Position numbers and translations under genes: made by a program
Shown: positions 17,407 to 24,445 of the stretch, piece after piece
Numbering within the stretch: the stretch's first letter is position 1
How the letters are laid out: each line of letters begins with the position of its first letter
Notes under the pieces: model-generated
The model's input: only the letters and a program-made list of their open reading frames with translations
Databases searched by the model: none
What the model was told of the DNA's origin: nothing
DNA from: an uncultured Clostridia bacterium
GTDB taxonomy: Bacteria > Bacillota > Clostridia > Christensenellales > UBA1242
Length of the DNA: 64,000 bases
Assembly (NCBI GenBank): GCA_934747805.1
Contig: CAKVHC010000002.1
Location: forward strand, 1-64,000
Direction: 5' to 3'

Positions 17407-17432
17407 ACAAGACCTGAAAAGGTCTTTTTTTA
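17407..17432 (+). terminator. Intrinsic terminator
   Basis: AAGACC, a 6-base loop, GGTCTT and a T-run. Confidence 0.85.
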
Positions 17433-17436
17433 TGCC

Positions 17437-17464
17437 TTGACAACGGATGAAATTGTGTTACAAT
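17437..17464 (+). promoter_or_regulatory. Promoter of the 17488 gene
   Basis: TTGACA 17437-17442, a 16-bp spacer and TACAAT 17459-17464. The -35 TTG could be misread as a start codon because the frame is open through it. Confidence 0.75.
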
Positions 17465-17487
17465 ATCTGCAATTAGGCAGGGGAGTT

Positions 17488-18159
17488 ATGGGTCTTATTC
17501 AGAAAATGCGAGAAAAGTTGGCAGATATTACTATCGAGCACAGTGCAAGCAAGGAACGTCGTCAGAATGAAAAAGAAAAAAAGTTGGCAACGAAAGAATC
17601 TATGCAAGGCTTGTACAAGTTGTGCACAATGGCGACTTGTTTTGGCATTGTTGGTGTGAGAATGGAATGCACTGAAAACGAAATTAGGTTTTGGGACGCA
17701 TTTTCAGATCAGCGTGCAAAGTTCAATTTTACCAAGTTGGAAGACGTGGAACAAAGTATGAAAGCAATGACTGATTTTTTGTACGATATGTTTGTCAATC
17801 GTCAAGGATATTTAAGTCTGCCTAGATATGTTTGCGATGCTGATTTGTATCTAAAAATGATTAATCATTTCTATCAGCAATATCGTATGGACAAAGTCTA
17901 TCGCAACATTATGGCTGGTGAAAATGGCGTGTTTAACATTAGTGGCAAAACGCAGTTTGTTCGCCACGATGTCGATTATCCATATCAATGGACTATGGCA
18001 GAAGCGTATCAGCAAGTAGGCACGTTGTTTTCAAAGGCACTTGACGACGACATGACGAAAATATCCAAGAAAGACTACACCGCATGGATTGATAAACTGC
18101 ATAAACAAAACAAAGCAATTTTTGAGAAATATCACGGATACGAAAGTCCGATATTGTAG
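17488..18159 (+). CDS. Cytosolic protein of unknown function
   Basis: 223 residues. The ATG at 17488 is chosen because the promoter lies just upstream and AGGGGAG precedes it. The N-terminal region is highly charged and helical (KASKERRQNEKEKKLATKES, about 20-40). A mixed domain with Cys (LCTMATCFGIVGVRMEC) follows, then a helical C-terminus rich in aromatic residues. No signal peptide or TM segment is present, and I do not recognise the family. Monocistronic, with its own promoter and terminator. Confidence 0.72.
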   Translation: MGLIQKMREKLADITIEHSASKERRQNEKEKKLATKESMQGLYKLCTMATCFGIVGVRMECTENEIRFWDAFSDQRAKFNFTKLEDVEQSMKAMTDFLYDMFVNRQGYLSLPRYVCDADLYLKMINHFYQQYRMDKVYRNIMAGENGVFNISGKTQFVRHDVDYPYQWTMAEAYQQVGTLFSKALDDDMTKISKKDYTAWIDKLHKQNKAIFEKYHGYESPIL

Positions 18160-18204
18160 TTAATCGCCAATGGCTTTGAGGATTAAAAACAAAATTTTTG
18201 ATTA

Positions 18205-18233
18205 CAAAAAAACGGACACAAGTCCGTTTTTAT
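18205..18233. terminator. Intrinsic terminator
   Basis: AAAAACGGAC, ACAA loop, GTCCGTTTTT. Usable by the gene to its left and possibly by rplI on the minus strand. Confidence 0.82.
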
Positions 18234-18270
18234 TTGACTAATAATTGCATTAATCCAATCACCGTTTAAC

Positions 18271-18714
18271 TTATTCTGCATTGACGGCAAGGTTAATGTT
18301 GGTGCTGACTTCTTTGCAGAATTTGATAGTGACCTTGTACATTCCCACCGATTTGATTGGGTCGAAATCTAGAATCTGATTTTTGTCAAGTTTGATATTT
18401 TGCTGGCCAAGTTTAGCAACGACTTCGTTTTTAGTGATTGAGCCGAATGTCTTTCCAGTATTGCCAACTTTGATTGTGAAATTGAGCGTCATATCTTTGA
18501 TTTGGTCGGCAAGCTTCTGATAATCTGCCACCATTACACTGTGGTGATATGCCTGTGCAACTTTCTCATTCTTGTTGCGATTGAGTGCATCGCCCTGTGC
18601 CAGTGTGGCAATGCCCTGCGGAATGAGATAGTTGTTGGCATAACCGCCGTTGACTTCTACAATGTCACCTTTCTTGCCTTTGCCTTTAAGGTCTTTGAGT
18701 AAAATTACTTTCAT
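18271..18714 (-). CDS. rplI: 50S ribosomal protein L9
   Basis: 147 residues, normal length. The N-terminal L9 domain contains [19 protein letters not shown] and [16 protein letters not shown], the conserved rRNA-binding surface. A long connecting helix and the C-terminal domain ([13 protein letters not shown]) follow. GAGGTGG precedes the ATG, and a full-consensus promoter lies directly upstream. Here it is monocistronic, away from the rpsF-ssb-rpsR cluster typical of many bacteria. Confidence 0.95.
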   Translation of the reverse strand: MKVILLKDLKGKGKKGDIVEVNGGYANNYLIPQGIATLAQGDALNRNKNEKVAQAYHHSVMVADYQKLADQIKDMTLNFTIKVGNTGKTFGSITKNEVVAKLGQQNIKLDKNQILDFDPIKSVGMYKVTIKFCKEVSTNINLAVNAE

Positions 18715-18734
18715 TTTCCACCTCGTTTGCTTGA

Positions 18735-18763
18735 ATTATACCTATTTTGCCGCAAGTTGTCAA
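18735..18763 (-). promoter_or_regulatory. Promoter of rplI
   Basis: On the minus strand, TTGACA (18763-18758), a 17-bp spacer and TATAAT (18740-18735). Perfect consensus. Confidence 0.85.
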
Positions 18764-18814
18764 ACAATGCGTTTGGATTTGTCGCAACTGGATAAACTAT
18801 TTTGGGAGAATATT

Positions 18815-19126
18815 ATGGACGTTGTATGTAGAAAACAAAAATGTCAGTTTAACGATTGCACCAAATGTCAGCGTAAAAACCTTGACGTCAGTGCGGATGC
18901 GGTGTGCGAAAATATGGTGATTGACAAAAACAAGCCTGTGGCGGACATATCTAAGGATATGTTTGAGCAAGCCCCTAAAATTGCCCCATTCCGTCATTGC
19001 CTAACTATGAACATCAAGTGCCAAGCGGACTGCATTCACAACCGTGACGGCGAATGCTGGAGCAATGGCATTATCGTCAACTCGGTGGGCAAAGGAAACG
19101 AGTGCATTTCTTATGTGAAGAGATAA
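18815..19126 (+). CDS. Small cysteine-rich protein (DUF1540-like)
   Basis: 103 residues with ten Cys arranged in two halves: VCRKQKCQFNDCTKCQ near the N-terminus and CQADCIHNRDGECWSNG near the C-terminus. The C-x5-C-x3-C spacing and the following hydrophobic V/A run resemble DUF1540 zinc- or Fe-S-binding domains. The ATG at 18815 has GGGAGA upstream; the longer open frame before it crosses the rplI promoter and is not credible. Metal binding is inferred from the Cys pattern. Confidence 0.78.
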   Translation: MDVVCRKQKCQFNDCTKCQRKNLDVSADAVCENMVIDKNKPVADISKDMFEQAPKIAPFRHCLTMNIKCQADCIHNRDGECWSNGIIVNSVGKGNECISYVKR

Positions 19127-19193
19127 TTAACTGCTCTTAGCATCGTCTTAAAAGCGGTTATATTTTCACCAGATTTTCACAATGAGAAGAAAC

Positions 19194-19220
19194 AAAAAAG
19201 CAGTGTTCACTGCTTTTTTT
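19194..19220. terminator. Bidirectional terminator
   Basis: AAAAAAGCAGT, short loop, ACTGCTTTTTTT, between the convergent Cys-rich gene and ppa. Confidence 0.85.
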
Positions 19221-19743
19221 AGTGAATGTTGTTATAAGCCTGCATTGCTTTCTTAATAGCTTTTTTCGCATAGCTGGCGGAATGGAATTTGGTGATTTCT
19301 GTATGCTTGTTTTCAAGTTGTTTGTACACTGTCAAGAAATGCATAAGTTCTTCCACAATGTGTGGTGGCATGTCTTTGACGTCCTTGTAGCCTGAGTATG
19401 TTGGGTCGCCAACTGGCACGCTGATAATCTTGGTGTCAATTTGGTTCTGGTCGACCATGTCAATCGCACCGATTGGCACAACGTCCACTAAACTCATAGG
19501 CAAAATTTGTTCACTGCAATACACAAACACGTCAAGCGGGTCGCCGTCCTCACTCAGTGTGCGTGGCACAAAACCGTAGTTGGCAGGGTAGTGCGTGCTG
19601 GTGTACAAAATGCGGTCAAGTCTTAGCATTCCTGTTTCCTTGTCCAGTTCGTATTTGTTTTTGCTGTTTTTACTGATTTCAATCACCGCAACGAACTTGT
19701 CTGGCATGATTCTCTTAGGTGAAATATCGTGTAGAATATTCAT
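19219..19743 (-). CDS. ppa: Inorganic pyrophosphatase (family I)
   Basis: Hydrolyses PPi to 2 Pi, driving biosynthetic reactions in the cytosol. 174 residues, the standard bacterial family I length. It has the family signature D-G-D-P-L-D-V (SEDGDPLDVFV), YPANYGFVPRT for substrate binding, and the metal-binding Asp cluster. KYELDKETGMLRLDR is typical of the family. AAGGAAAAATT precedes the ATG. A dedicated promoter lies upstream. Confidence 0.95.
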   Translation of the reverse strand: MNILHDISPKRIMPDKFVAVIEISKNSKNKYELDKETGMLRLDRILYTSTHYPANYGFVPRTLSEDGDPLDVFVYCSEQILPMSLVDVVPIGAIDMVDQNQIDTKIISVPVGDPTYSGYKDVKDMPPHIVEELMHFLTVYKQLENKHTEITKFHSASYAKKAIKKAMQAYNNIH

Positions 19744-19787
19744 AATTTTTCCTTTTATGTCTTGATTGTTGTCTGTTTGCAGTTAAA

Positions 19788-19816
19788 GTATAACACACAA
19801 AATTTGGCTCTAGCAA
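19788..19816 (-). promoter_or_regulatory. Promoter of ppa
   Basis: On the minus strand, TTGCTA (19816-19811), a 17-bp spacer and TTATAC (19793-19788). Confidence 0.65.
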
Positions 19817-19868
19817 ACATTTTGCGTTCATTTTTCTAAAAATTGCCCACTAATTTTGGCAATAATGG

Positions 19869-19897
19869 TTGACAATTAGCATCCAGTTTGGTAATAT
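19869..19897 (+). promoter_or_regulatory. Promoter of tRNA-Ser
   Basis: TTGACA 19869-19874, a 17-bp spacer and TAATAT 19892-19897. It predicts a 5' leader of about 70 nt before the mature tRNA. Confidence 0.8.
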
Positions 19898-19941
19898 GGA
19901 ATAGTCAGCATAAGAGAAACAAGGGCTAATGTGCTTCGGGA

Positions 19942-19955
19942 TACTCCCTTAGCAG
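19942..19955 (+). promoter_or_regulatory. Leader segment complementary to the tRNA-Ser anticodon arm
   Basis: TACTCCCTTAGCAG is the exact reverse complement of 20006-20019, covering the anticodon loop and the 3' anticodon stem of the tRNA in the same transcript. Function is unknown. Confidence 0.6.
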
Positions 19956-19973
19956 TGTCGCCTAACTAAATAT

Positions 19974-20064
19974 GGAGAAGTACTCAAGAGGTCGAAGAGG
20001 CTCCCCTGCTAAGGGAGTAGGCTTGTAACAGGGCGCGAGGGTCCGAATCCCTCCTTCTCCGCCA
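19974..20064 (+). tRNA. tRNA-Ser (GCT)
   Basis: Class II tRNA of 91 nt with encoded CCA. The acceptor is GGAGAAG/CTTCTCC, the anticodon arm is CTCCC-CTGCTAA-GGGAG giving anticodon GCT, a long variable arm contains GGCTTGTAACAGGGC, and the T arm is GAGGGTCCGAATCCCTC. Confidence 0.95.
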
Positions 20065-20065
20065 A

Positions 20066-20100
20066 AAATTGCATTCATATTTTGAATGCAATTTTTATTT
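20066..20100 (+). terminator. Terminator of tRNA-Ser
   Basis: AAATTGCATTCA, a 5-base loop, TGAATGCAATTT and a T-rich tail immediately after CCA. Confidence 0.88.
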
Positions 20101-20104
20101 TTAA

Positions 20105-20133
20105 TTGATTTTATTTTGACATTAGTTTATAAT
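20105..20133 (+). promoter_or_regulatory. Promoter of the 20156 membrane protein
   Basis: TTGATT 20105-20110, a 17-bp spacer and TATAAT 20128-20133. Confidence 0.7.
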
Positions 20134-20155
20134 ATTTACAAATCAAGGAGAATTT

Positions 20156-20719
20156 ATGAAGAGTTTAACCAAGGTGCAGAAGATTGCAAGAGTGTTGTAT
20201 ATTCTTTCACGCATTGCGTTTTGGTTCTGCATTGTGGGTTGCGCAATGTGTGTTTGCGGGGCAATCTGCGTAGGTGTTTTGGGTGACGACCCAGAAATCA
20301 TTCAACTATTTGCCGAAGAAGGCATTGTCTACAGTGCGAAAGAAACATTGTGTCTGTGCATCATTTCCAGTGTTGAGTGTGCTGTGGGCATTGCAATGTT
20401 TGTGTTTGTCAAAAAGTTTTATAAAAAAGAACTCGAGGTCGGCACACCATTCAACAAGCAAGTTGCAAAAGAAGCAAAGCGTGTGGGGCTTATCCGCTTG
20501 TTCTTGCCACTAGGTGCGATAATAGTGAATGCGATTATTGTTGAGTGCTTTCATCTTAAATTGGACGTTTCAAACTTTTTGGACATATCGATTGGAATTG
20601 TCTACCTAATTTTAGCGTGCGTGTTTGACTATGGTGCGGACGTAATCAATGTTAAGGTTGCACAATCGAAAGCCAACTTGCAGACAGAAACGGTGGTTGA
20701 TGTGGAAAGTGACAAATAG
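20156..20719 (+). CDS. Four-TM membrane protein, DUF2975-like
   Basis: 187 residues with hydrophobic segments at about 13-42, 62-85, 102-126 and 130-158. A conserved-looking polar stretch between TM2 and TM3 (FYKKELEVGTPFNKQVAKEAKRVG) is reminiscent of the DUF2975 family, whose members often sit beside a small XRE regulator. Here the downstream neighbour is instead a broken Rrf2-type regulator. AAGGAG precedes the ATG. The function is unknown. Confidence 0.7.
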   Translation: MKSLTKVQKIARVLYILSRIAFWFCIVGCAMCVCGAICVGVLGDDPEIIQLFAEEGIVYSAKETLCLCIISSVECAVGIAMFVFVKKFYKKELEVGTPFNKQVAKEAKRVGLIRLFLPLGAIIVNAIIVECFHLKLDVSNFLDISIGIVYLILACVFDYGADVINVKVAQSKANLQTETVVDVESDK

Positions 20720-20726
20720 GTGAACT

Positions 20727-21046
20727 ATGAGAATCTCATCAAAAGGTCGATATGCCGTGCGACTCATGGCAGAGCTGGCTCGCAGGGAAGGTGAAAACGT
20801 GTCTGTGACAGATATCGCCAACGTGCAGGACATAAGTGCAAAATATTTGGAAAAAATCATTTCAATTCTATCTAAAAAACGGCTTGATAGAGAGCAGCCG
20901 TGGAGTGAAAGGTGGCTATTGGGCTAAAACACGAAATCGCACACGGAAGTCTACGTTTAACACTTAGCAGATACACAACAGAAAAAGAAATCAACGAAAC
21001 AGTGAAGTCTGCTATCGAAGATTATTACGACAAAAAGCAAAAATAA
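20727..21046 (+). pseudogene. Fused remnant: Rrf2/IscR-like 5' end joined to cysteine desulfurase (IscS/NifS) 3' end
   Basis: The first 50 codons encode an Rrf2 HTH (MRISSKGRYAVRLMAELA, then ISAKYLEKIISIL). At the A6 run (20874-20879) the frame must drop one base to continue as NGLIESSRGVKGGYW, the typical Rrf2 motif. Almost at once the sequence changes, in a third frame, to VAIGLKHEIAHGSLRLTLSR and about 25 more residues. That is the C-terminus of an IscS/NifS cysteine desulfurase, ending at TAA 21044-21046. The middle, meaning the rest of iscR and nearly all of iscS, is missing. The best explanation is an internal deletion of an iscR-iscS operon plus a frameshift. It follows the 20156 gene after 7 bases. 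Confidence 0.8.
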
Positions 21047-21119
21047 TTAGATAAAATTGGTAAAATTTGCATTGTATAATTGTGTAACTGTGATATAATA
21101 TAAGTGTCAGGATAATATT

Positions 21120-22142
21120 ATGTCTTTTTGGGAAATGCTTTTGGATGCGTTTATAGATAGCGCAAAAATATTGCCAGTTTTATTGGCAGTATATTTTTTG
21201 ATTGAGTTTTTGGAATATCGTAACGCATTCAGTTTCGCCAAATCCAAATTTTTGAAAGGCAAATACAGTCCAATCTTTGGCTCACTGTTTGGCTGTATAC
21301 CACAATGTGGTTTTAGTGTCATTTCTAGCGACCTGTACACCAAAGGTAAAATGTCTATCGGAGCATTGTTAGCGGTGTTCATCGCCACGAGCGACGAAGC
21401 CATTCCGATTATGCTTTCGAGCAAAAATGGGATAGAGCCATTGTTACTCATTATCGGCATAAAGTTGGTTTACGCTATCGCAATCGGCTATCTATCAGTT
21501 GCATTGTATCGACTGATATTCAAAAAATCTGCCATACAAAATAGAGTTGATAGCGACAAGCAAACTAGCGACATCGCTCAAAAGAATGAAAATCAGATTG
21601 CAACGAACGTATCCGACGCAAGTGTTCAACCGGCTGTGACAGAAGTTGCAAACCAAGAATATGCAACCACCGATCATGACGAACACGATCATGAACATGA
21701 GGATATTGTGGAGCCAGACGGCTGCTGCAAACATCATATTGAATCAAAACATTTTGACGTTGTGCATCCACTTGTGCACAGTTTGAAGATATTTGCCTTT
21801 ATATTGCTCGCTAATGTGGTTATAGGTGCACTCACTTTGTGGGTGGGAGAAGACAAACTTACAAATGCATTGTCGTCAACATATGTGTTTCAGCCAATTG
21901 TGGCAGTGCTGATTGGACTCATTCCAAACTGCGTTTCGAGTGTAGTTCTCACTAAGCTATTTTTGGCTGGTGGAATGAGTTTTGGCTCTGTGGTGGCAGG
22001 TCTTTGTGTAAACGCAGGTCTTGGACTGTTAGTTTTGTTCAAGCAAAACAAAAATTGGAAAGAAAATCTGTTTATCACGCTCACACTTTTGCTGTCAGGT
22101 CTGGCAATAGGCTACGCACTTCATTTTATCCCAATATTTTAA
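21120..22142 (+). CDS. Putative heavy-metal exporter, ArsP_2-like permease with His-rich loop
   Basis: 340 residues with two membrane halves of about four or five helices (about 1-135 and 218-340). Each half carries a similar signature: IFGSLFGCIPQCGFSVISS in the first and VLIGLIPNCVSSVVLTKLF in the second, both followed by a GxMSxG motif, which indicates an internal duplication. The cytosolic loop (about 140-215) contains a metal-binding-like stretch, DHDEHDHEHED, then CCKHH. This fits the ArsP_2 (putative 10-TM heavy-metal exporter) or putative manganese transporter group. A TATAAT box lies at 21094-21099 and CAGGA precedes the ATG. The substrate is not known. Confidence 0.75.
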   Translation: MSFWEMLLDAFIDSAKILPVLLAVYFLIEFLEYRNAFSFAKSKFLKGKYSPIFGSLFGCIPQCGFSVISSDLYTKGKMSIGALLAVFIATSDEAIPIMLSSKNGIEPLLLIIGIKLVYAIAIGYLSVALYRLIFKKSAIQNRVDSDKQTSDIAQKNENQIATNVSDASVQPAVTEVANQEYATTDHDEHDHEHEDIVEPDGCCKHHIESKHFDVVHPLVHSLKIFAFILLANVVIGALTLWVGEDKLTNALSSTYVFQPIVAVLIGLIPNCVSSVVLTKLFLAGGMSFGSVVAGLCVNAGLGLLVLFKQNKNWKENLFITLTLLLSGLAIGYALHFIPIF

Positions 22143-22175
22143 AAAACACTATACTTATTCGCATAGTGTTTTTTA
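22141..22175 (+). terminator. Intrinsic terminator
   Basis: AAAAAACACTAT, a 10-base loop, ATAGTGTTTTTT, overlapping the stop of the permease gene. Confidence 0.82.
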
Positions 22176-22274
22176 TTAAAAATCAAAGAGATCGTCAAGA
22201 GTTATATTCAGTGCTTCGGTTAATTTTTTGATAGTTATGACATCAGGCTCAGTGCCGAAAAATAAATCTTTCAT
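22176..22274 (-). pseudogene. 3' remnant of an XRE-family regulator
   Basis: A 32-codon frame ends with TIKKLTEALNITLDDLFDF, the standard end of an HTH_3 regulator (the helix after the recognition region plus the L-x-x-F tail). The N-terminal HTH is missing: an in-frame TAG lies 15 nt upstream of the ATG. No ribosome site is seen. Probably a truncated gene. Confidence 0.6.
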
Positions 22275-22362
22275 ATTTGACGATTCGTTCTACCTATTCA
22301 TAACGAAAAAGGGAAGTCTATTGGTTGCACTAAGAGTCAACGACATTGAATATTTTAAATAA
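22252..22362 (+). pseudogene. Possible 3' remnant of a serpin-like gene
   Basis: The plus frame reads KSFIFDDSFYLFITKKGSLL then VALRVND and stops at 22360-22362. It resembles the C-terminal serpin signature (F-x-x-x-F-x-x-x-I near the reactive loop, then G-x-L-x-x-x-x-V). It has no start, no ribosome site and overlaps the XRE remnant on the other strand. Tentative; chance similarity cannot be excluded by eye. Confidence 0.3.
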
Positions 22363-22373
22363 TAAAATTTCTG

Positions 22374-22880
22374 CTACATAATTCTACATAGCCAGCAGGA
22401 CATTACGCACGCCACGATGCTGCAGAGTAGGGCAATTGGAATTGCCAGCAGGGTCTTTTTCACGTTTGTGCCACTGAAATATATACTCACCACATAAAAC
22501 ACGGTGTCGCTTCCGCCCATAATGACGCAGGCGCAACGACTGATGTAACTATCCACGCCATATTGCGCAAAAATATTTTTGAGCATGACGATTGAGGCGT
22601 TGCCACTGAACGGACGAATGAGAATAAACTCGCTAAGTTCAATTGGAATGCCCAAAAGGTTGAAGACTGGTGCTAAAACTTTTCCGACCAAATTTGCTAG
22701 TCCGCTCAAACGAAAAAGCTCTATGGCAACGAACATCGCCACGAGATAAGGAAATATTGAGAGTATAAGAGGTGCACTTGCTTTTGCACCTTGCACGAAT
22801 GATTGATATGGGTCAACACGTCTTGTTTTGGCGTATACAATAAGGCCGACAATTAAAATTGGAATAAGAAGGTTAACCAT
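22374..22880 (-). CDS. spmB: Spore maturation protein B
   Basis: 168 residues from ATG 22880. It is a hydrophobic membrane protein of the nucleoside-recognition (Gate) family, with SFVQGAKASAPLILSIFPYLVAM, IRPFSGNASIVML and CVIMGGSDTVFYVVSIYFS, all typical of SpmB. Its start overlaps the spmA stop by 8 bases (ATGGTTAA), and AGAAGG lies inside the spmA end, indicating translational coupling. In Bacillus, SpmA and SpmB are needed for spore core dehydration. Presence of the pair suggests spore-forming ancestry or capacity, not proof of sporulation. Confidence 0.9.
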   Translation of the reverse strand: MVNLLIPILIVGLIVYAKTRRVDPYQSFVQGAKASAPLILSIFPYLVAMFVAIELFRLSGLANLVGKVLAPVFNLLGIPIELSEFILIRPFSGNASIVMLKNIFAQYGVDSYISRCACVIMGGSDTVFYVVSIYFSGTNVKKTLLAIPIALLCSIVACVMSCWLCRIM

Positions 22881-23445
22881 TGTGAACCTTCTTTTTTCTA
22901 ACATATATTGCACGAACTAGAAGCACGCCGATAATTGTTGGAATGATTGTTACAATAATGCTGGGCAACACGATATTTGACGGCGCCACACTGCCAGCCA
23001 TTGCACGCAAACCGATTACGGTGGTGGGCAACAGTTGGATGCCGGTCGAGTTGATGACAACGAGCATAATCATTGCACCATTTGCTTTTATTGCGCCCGT
23101 GTCCAAACTCTTCATAGCTTTGATGCCATAAGGCGTGGCAGCTCCGCCCAGTCCAAGTAAGTTGCTGGCAATGTTAAGGCTGATATTCTGTTTTGCTTCC
23201 ATATTGATTGCACCAAAACAAAAATCAATAGGTTTGTTCAGACCTTTTGATAGTAGGCGAGTGAGTTGAGTTTGTTCCATAATTTGCATAACGCCAAGCC
23301 ACACGGCGTAGATCGCCATAAGTTCCAAACATAGCGAAATGGCGTTCTGACTGGCAGACATCATCACACTGACAATTTTATCAGGTGCGCTGAAACAGAG
23401 CATAATAATGCTCGCAACCACCATAAGACACCACATAATACTCAT
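22873..23445 (-). CDS. spmA: Spore maturation protein A
   Basis: 190 residues, polytopic membrane protein with the Gate domain. Recognisable stretches are MMSASQNAISLCLELMAIYAVWLG, NISLNIASNLLGLGGAATPYGI and MIMLVVINSTGIQLLPTTVI. The ASNLLGLGGAATP motif is diagnostic of SpmA. It is the first gene of the spmA-spmB pair on the minus strand, divergent from tatD. Confidence 0.92.
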   Translation of the reverse strand: MSIMWCLMVVASIIMLCFSAPDKIVSVMMSASQNAISLCLELMAIYAVWLGVMQIMEQTQLTRLLSKGLNKPIDFCFGAINMEAKQNISLNIASNLLGLGGAATPYGIKAMKSLDTGAIKANGAMIMLVVINSTGIQLLPTTVIGLRAMAGSVAPSNIVLPSIIVTIIPTIIGVLLVRAIYVRKKKVHNG

Positions 23446-23485
23446 ACTAAAATATATGGATGAGTCGAGTTAATTATGTCTATGA

Positions 23486-23514
23486 TTGACTTATCTAAGT
23501 GTAAGGTGTATTAT
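23486..23514 (+). promoter_or_regulatory. Promoter of tatD (leaderless configuration)
   Basis: TTGACT 23486-23491, a 17-bp spacer and TATTAT 23509-23514. The ATG at 23521 follows after six bases. The in-frame ATG at 23476 lies upstream of the -35 and cannot be used from this promoter. Confidence 0.75.
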
Positions 23515-23520
23515 GTAGTT

Positions 23521-24282
23521 ATGTTTGATACACATGCACATTTAACTGACGAAAAATTTGATGCCGACCGCAACGAAATGTATGTACGCTTTTTGGCATG
23601 CCCAAACCCTATGGCAGTGGTCATAGGCTGCGATATGGACGAAATTGATGAAGCGATAGATTTTGCGAGAGCACACGACGAACTTCATTATGCCATTGGC
23701 ATTCATCCGTCGTATATAGATAAGTTCAATGAACAAGATTTTTTGAAGAAAGTGGACATTCATGACCCCAAACTCGTTGCCATAGGGGAAATAGGTTTGG
23801 ACTATTATGAAGGGAATCCAGACAGAGAATCGCAGATAAAAGCATTCGATACTCAGATCAAAATTGCCAAGAGATTGGGGTTGCCTTTTTGTGTGCATTG
23901 CCGTGATGCTTATGGAGATTGTTTGCAGGTGCTTAAAGCGAACGCTCCGTATGAGCATGGTGGAATTATGCATTGTTACAGTGGCAGTGCCGAGTGGGCG
24001 AGTGAAGTGATTAAAATGGGGTTTTACATTTCATTCAGTGGCAACGTTACATTCAAAAACGCTAGCAGACTGCGTGAAGTGGCGAAGACCATTCCGTTAG
24101 ACAGAATTCTTACCGAGACCGATTGCCCATATCTAGCGCCGGAAGGCAAACGTGGGAGTCGCAATGAACCTGCAAACGTTCAGTTCGTGATTGATTGCCT
24201 TGCCAAATTGCACAACGTCAGTTATGAAGAAATGTTGCACATTACAGATGAGAATGGCAAACGTGCTTACAACATTCATTAA
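23521..24282 (+). CDS. tatD: TatD family metal-dependent hydrolase (deoxyribonuclease)
   Basis: 253 residues. TIM-barrel amidohydrolase fold with the TatD metal ligands: FDTHAHL at the N-terminus, GEIGLDYY, FCVHCRDAY, MHCYSGS and TETDCPYLAP. The protein begins with FDTHAHL in homologues, which agrees with ATG 23521. Predicted 3'-5' DNA exonuclease in repair. It lies upstream of rsmA, as in many Bacillota where tatD, rnmV and rsmA are adjacent; rnmV is not here. Confidence 0.92.
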   Translation: MFDTHAHLTDEKFDADRNEMYVRFLACPNPMAVVIGCDMDEIDEAIDFARAHDELHYAIGIHPSYIDKFNEQDFLKKVDIHDPKLVAIGEIGLDYYEGNPDRESQIKAFDTQIKIAKRLGLPFCVHCRDAYGDCLQVLKANAPYEHGGIMHCYSGSAEWASEVIKMGFYISFSGNVTFKNASRLREVAKTIPLDRILTETDCPYLAPEGKRGSRNEPANVQFVIDCLAKLHNVSYEEMLHITDENGKRAYNIH

Positions 24283-24288
24283 CAAAAA

Positions 24289-24314
24289 AATAAACGCTCG
24301 TTAAGAGCGTTTCA
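24289..24314 (+). terminator. Intrinsic terminator
   Basis: AAACGCTC, a 5-base loop, GAGCGTTT, after tatD. Confidence 0.7.
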
Positions 24315-24445
24315 TCATTAGTATTGCTTTTGTGTTTTAAAGGGTTTATCTTTAGTACACTTGCATTATAGCATACGAAAAAAAATAATCAATAGTTTTT
24401 TGACAAATTTTGTTGGAAAAAATTGTAAAAACGAGAAATAAAATT

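Noticed and set aside
17437..17487. TTG start for the 223-aa protein
   Set aside because: The TTG is part of the -35 hexamer TTGACA, so it cannot be in the mRNA from that promoter.
18650..18814. N-terminal extension of the Cys-rich protein gene
   Set aside because: It would be antisense to the rplI start and would cross the rplI promoter; the ATG at 18815 has the ribosome site.
19921..19973. T-box leader ahead of tRNA-Ser
   Set aside because: The conserved T-box bulge and specifier-loop features are absent, and the downstream gene is a tRNA rather than a synthetase or amino-acid gene.
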